DNA of 7,283 bases from Deltaproteobacteria bacterium RIFOXYA12_FULL_61_11 (GTDB lineage Bacteria; Bdellovibrionota_F; JAHFAK01; YA12-FULL-61-11), in NCBI GenBank assembly GCA_001799195.1, contig MGSU01000295.1:1-7283 (forward strand), read 5' to 3'. The translations under genes and the position numbers were made by a program. Each line of letters begins with the position of its first letter. The stretch's first letter is position 1. A model generated the notes under the pieces. It ran no database searches. It saw nothing but the letters and a program-made list of their open reading frames with translations, and had not been told where the DNA came from. Positions 5,108 to 7,283 of this stretch are shown here, one piece after another.

Positions 5108-5979
5108 CGTTCGATCCTTTCTCGTGAGGGTTGTGTGTCCATCCAGCTTTCCCCAAGAAACGCCAATAGCTCGCGGTTGACCTGGTCTGCGTGCGTCCAC
5201 GTCACACAGTGCGGCCCATCTTTCACCACCTGCAGCCGGGATCCTTTGATGAGCTTGGCTGTTCGGAGCCCCGAGGCTGCGATGGGCAGAATCCGATCCG
5301 CATCACCGTGTATGACCAGTGTGGGAACGTCGATTTGGGCCAAGTCCTTGCGGAAGTCCTCGAGCCACGTATTCACACAAGCGAGACTGGCTGTGGGAGA
5401 GGCTCCGGCTGCGACGTTCCAGCTAGCCTGGACCACCTGGTCGCTGACGCGCTTGCCCAACAAGAGATCGGTATTGAAGAAGTTCTTGAAGAACTCGGAG
5501 AAGAACGCAAAACGGTCCTCGATGACCGCCTTCTTGATACCGTCGAAGACGCTGCCATCTACACCTTCCGGGTTATTAGCCGTTTTCAAGAGGAACGGCG
5601 GGACTGACGAGATGAACACTGCCTGGCTTACGTCCTGCGACCCGAATTTCCCCAGGTAGCGCGCGACTTCGCCGCCCCCCATCGAGAAACCGACCAGCGC
5701 AAGATCGTGCAACTCGAGTCTTGTCACGAGTCTACGCAGGTCCTCTGCAAACGTGTCGTAGTTGTACCCAGTGACCGGATGGGAGGATTTACCAAACCCT
5801 CTACGGTCATACGCAATGACCCTGTAGCCCGTATCGAGAAGGGCCGGCACCTGCTTTTCCCAGGAAGCACCACTCAATGGGTATCCGTGAATCAGGACCA
5901 CTGGCTTACCCGATCCATGATCTTCGTAGAAGAGATCGATGGTGCCGGAGTTTTCCTTGCCGACGGTGACATAGGGCAT
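5104..5979 (-). CDS. Alpha/beta hydrolase of the non-haem chloroperoxidase/arylesterase type
   Basis: This 291-aa protein has the alpha/beta-hydrolase catalytic set: nucleophile S99 in GFSMGGGE, acid D228 in HGDADRILP and H257 in [12 protein letters not shown]. The oxyanion-hole motif is LIHGYPLSG (residues 29-37), and [10 protein letters not shown] follows at 58-67. The cap region (about 130-205) is rich in Phe. The closest described group is the bacterial cofactor-free haloperoxidases/aryl esterases, whose main activity is usually ester or lactone hydrolysis. The substrate cannot be deduced. The start at [12 protein letters not shown] matches family N-termini; the ribosome site is weak (AGAAG). 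It is the first gene of the operon and overlaps wrbA by four bases. It has no signal peptide. The last 15 residues lie beyond the fold and overlap the wrbA ribosome site. Confidence 0.92.
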   Translation of the reverse strand: MPYVTVGKENSGTIDLFYEDHGSGKPVVLIHGYPLSGASWEKQVPALLDTGYRVIAYDRRGFGKSSHPVTGYNYDTFAEDLRRLVTRLELHDLALVGFSMGGGEVARYLGKFGSQDVSQAVFISSVPPFLLKTANNPEGVDGSVFDGIKKAVIEDRFAFFSEFFKNFFNTDLLLGKRVSDQVVQASWNVAAGASPTASLACVNTWLEDFRKDLAQIDVPTLVIHGDADRILPIAASGLRTAKLIKGSRLQVVKDGPHCVTWTHADQVNRELLAFLGESWMDTQPSRERIER

Positions 5980-6020
5980 TGAGACGCTTCTTTTGGGCTA
6001 ACGCCGAGGTGGACCTTTGT

Positions 6021-6036
6021 TGGCAACCTGTTAGCA
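6021..6036 (+). promoter_or_regulatory. Possible plus-strand sigma-54-like promoter overlapping the operon promoter
   Basis: TGGCAACCTGTTAGCA has the GG and GC pairs ten bases apart and most consensus bases (TGGCA, GCA), but reads TAGC instead of TTGC. Its -12 end overlaps that of the minus-strand promoter at 6033-6048. It would transcribe towards the small exported-peptide gene. It is weaker than its partner and may be chance. Confidence 0.3.
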
Positions 6037-6048
6037 CAACCCGTGCCA
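6033..6048 (-). promoter_or_regulatory. Sigma-54 (RpoN) promoter of the hydrolase-wrbA-sod operon
   Basis: The minus strand reads TGGCACGGGTTGTGCT. The consensus is TGGCACR-N4-TTGCW. The -24 box is perfect, the GG-to-GC spacing is exact, and only one -12 base differs (GTGC for TTGC). Transcription would begin near 6022, leaving about a 40-base leader before the hydrolase ATG at 5979. Sigma-54 promoters need an AAA+ activator bound upstream. Confidence 0.7.
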
Positions 6049-6067
6049 CATCGGTTACCTTGGACCA

Positions 6068-6081
6068 ATCCAGCGCTGGAT
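6068..6081. promoter_or_regulatory. 14-bp perfect palindrome ATCCAGCGCTGGAT upstream of the sigma-54 promoter
   Basis: Both half-sites are identical, and the palindrome is centred about 52 bp upstream of the predicted start. It is well placed for a dimeric regulator binding between promoter and enhancer. No known operator is recognised. Confidence 0.5.
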
Positions 6082-6155
6082 ATCACGGGAGGAGTTCCTT
6101 CGACCTGGGCGTCAAGGCGATCCTCCGGTCGTACCCATCAGAATGATTGCATGCT

Positions 6156-6168
6156 CTTCATTATGAAG
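6156..6168. promoter_or_regulatory. 13-bp palindrome CTTCATTATGAAG, candidate enhancer site
   Basis: This is a perfect palindrome around a central T, about 140 bp upstream of the predicted sigma-54 start, within the usual range for activator enhancer sites. It also overlaps the first candidate ATG of the small plus-strand gene (6163), so it may simply reflect coding sequence. Confidence 0.35.
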
Positions 6169-6357
6169 TACCGTGAAATGAACCGACAAAATACGTACAG
6201 TATTGCGTTAGGCTCCATCTGCATTCTGTTGGTTATTGTGGCCACCACCGCAGTTGTTGCTGCGCAGCAGGGGAAGGTTGTCTCCAGCTATGGACCGACG
6301 AACCAGGATGTCACCTTCGACCAGATCAAAGCCGATCGTATGGCCATGAAAACCTAG
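6163..6357 (+). CDS. Small putative exported peptide
   Basis: This frame encodes 64 residues (59 from the alternative ATG at 6178). A polar, basic N-terminus is followed by a hydrophobic core SICILLVIVATTAVVAA and a plausible signal-peptidase site before QQGKVVSSYG. The mature part would be about 30 residues, ending DQIKADRMAMKT. No clear ribosome site precedes either ATG. The KVVSSYxP start of the mature part faintly recalls small secreted proteins of deltaproteobacteria, so this could be the truncated front of a longer gene ended by the TAG at 6355. I do not recognise the family with confidence. It diverges from the hydrolase operon and could share its control region. Confidence 0.45.
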   Translation: MKYREMNRQNTYSIALGSICILLVIVATTAVVAAQQGKVVSSYGPTNQDVTFDQIKADRMAMKT

Positions 6358-6385
6358 CGGGATATAGAGCACATGAACTGCTCCG

Positions 6386-6410
6386 GGAAAGCAGGACCTG
6401 GCAGCTTTCC
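6386..6410. terminator. Hairpin between the convergent exported-peptide and lipoprotein genes
   Basis: GGAAAGC and GCTTTCC form a perfect 7-bp stem with an 11-base loop, between genes that converge on it. No U-run follows on either side. A bidirectional transcription barrier is plausible, but an intrinsic terminator is not proven. Confidence 0.35.
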
Positions 6411-6487
6411 TGAAATCCTTGTAAGCGTTTCGGGCAGTGCTGGGACTTATCATGAATCGTTCTACGGAGAAGGAACAGGAGGGAGGT

Positions 6488-7261
6488 TTAATCCTGGGGC
6501 CACAGGATGACGATGTCGGCCTTGCCGGTATCGGACCCACCGCCGACCTTCTTCATGGTGATGTCGACCGTGGTCACCTCGTTGGGTTTGATGGCGGCCT
6601 TGGCTTCACCGGAGTACAGGGCCGCGCCTTCAGCCCCGAGCGCTTCTATCAAGAATAGACGTTCTTCCCCGGCGGGAATTTTCTCGATGTTGAATTCGGT
6701 CTGCCCATTCTGGATGTCGAACTGGGCGATGATCGGTTCGGGTATTCCCTCGCCGCTGATCGTCACCTTGAGGACCTTGACGGTCGGAGGAATGGGGCTC
6801 GGTGGAGGTGGGGGCGGCGGAGGAGGCGGCGGAGGATCGTTGCTCGGATCCGGGTTCGAGGGATCCTCGGTCTCATCCTCTTTTTCTTGATCCTCTCCCG
6901 TACCCTCATCACCTTCCTCTTCCTCGGCCGGATCGTCGTCGCTGCTGTCCTCGGCCGGCTCCTCATCCTCACCCTTCGAGCCTTCACCTTCGTCCTCGTC
7001 CGGGTCGAACAGTGGATCAGGCAACGGCTGGCCGGTCGTGCCACTACTCCGGGTCTGATCCAGGGTCACGGTCTTGGGAGAGGAGGTCGGCGGAGCTGCT
7101 ATGAAGCGTAGGGCAGCAGATCCGAACTGCTTCAGGACCAGTTGGGTCTTCTTCGGATCTTTGCCTTCTTCTTCCTCCTCGGGCTTGGGAATGCGCTTCT
7201 GGCACCCGAGCGAGAGAACGAGCACGAAGACAAGGACCGGGAAGAGTCGGAGGTGACGCAT
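6488..7261 (-). CDS. Acidic, proline-rich putative lipoprotein
   Basis: This 257-aa protein starts MRHLRLFPVLVFVLVLSLGC. It has a basic tip, a hydrophobic core and C20 as probable lipidation site; the lipobox SLGC is slightly atypical because Ser takes the usual Leu at -3. Residues 27-32 are a Glu run. Residues 85-134 are mostly Asp/Glu with Ser, Gly and Pro. Residues 143-154 are twelve consecutive prolines, with more to 159. Residues 161-257 form a likely beta-rich domain (VKVLKVTISG, AEGAALYSGEAKAAI, VTTVDITMKK). The layout suggests an envelope-anchored domain held on a disordered, charged stalk. GAGGG lies seven bases before the ATG. Function is unknown, and the family is not recognised. 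The proline run would normally need EF-P for translation. Confidence 0.85.
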   Translation of the reverse strand: MRHLRLFPVLVFVLVLSLGCQKRIPKPEEEEEGKDPKKTQLVLKQFGSAALRFIAAPPTSSPKTVTLDQTRSSGTTGQPLPDPLFDPDEDEGEGSKGEDEEPAEDSSDDDPAEEEEGDEGTGEDQEKEDETEDPSNPDPSNDPPPPPPPPPPPPSPIPPTVKVLKVTISGEGIPEPIIAQFDIQNGQTEFNIEKIPAGEERLFLIEALGAEGAALYSGEAKAAIKPNEVTTVDITMKKVGGGSDTGKADIVILWPQD

Positions 7262-7283
7262 GGGAGCCCTCGAACAATACGAC

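Noticed and set aside
5104-5200. Upstream ATG at 5200 as the wrbA start
   Set aside because: The added 31 residues are out-of-frame hydrolase coding sequence. The family N-terminus [12 protein letters not shown] begins at 5107 with its own ribosome site.
6358-6510. Readthrough of the TAG at 6355-6357 to give a longer exported protein
   Set aside because: The frame stays open to 6508, but the added residues show no family resemblance and would overlap the lipoprotein gene antisense.
6507-6890. Plus-strand open frame with a glycine run opposite the lipoprotein
   Set aside because: The glycine run is simply the complement of the proline codons; the minus-strand gene has a start, ribosome site and lipobox.

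Overview
The window looks like an accessory stretch of a GC-rich Gram-negative bacterial chromosome. A lipoprotein signal, sigma-54 signatures and the gene families present fit a deltaproteobacterial or similar lineage, but nothing here fixes the taxon.

Layout. Positions 1-2551 hold a wrecked NtrC-type sigma-54 activator gene (minus strand). It is split by a complete 1,959-bp insertion sequence at 466-2424. That element has a 561-aa IS1634-type DDE transposase, 25-bp imperfect terminal inverted repeats and a 5-bp target duplication (CATTG). Joining the two flanks at the duplication restores the reading [13 protein letters not shown], the Walker B region of the AAA+ domain. The same gene is also broken by a perfect 11-bp tandem duplication (267-288). 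Its GAFTGA loop has decayed to DAFTDA. Its recognisable part ends at a second perfect 11-bp tandem duplication (2551-2572). Next to it on the plus strand is a REP-associated/IS200-like HUH (Y1) transposase gene (2698-3507), followed by about 300 bp with no convincing gene.

Positions 3804-5979 (minus strand) form a compact redox-defence operon, transcribed in the order alpha/beta hydrolase, WrbA-type NAD(P)H:quinone oxidoreductase, Fe/Mn superoxide dismutase. The first two genes overlap by ATGA. A 71-bp gap with a potential hairpin separates wrbA from the dismutase gene. Upstream of the hydrolase is a near-consensus sigma-54 promoter (6033-6048, minus strand), with a 14-bp palindrome and a 13-bp palindrome further upstream where an operator or enhancer site could lie. 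A sigma-54-dependent antioxidant operon about 2 kb from a dead sigma-54 activator is the most suggestive feature of the window, although the link between them is inference.

Positions 6163-7261 hold a short plus-strand gene for a putative exported peptide and a minus-strand gene for an acidic, proline-rich lipoprotein. I found no tRNA, rRNA or CRISPR. I saw no complete novel defence or biosynthetic system.
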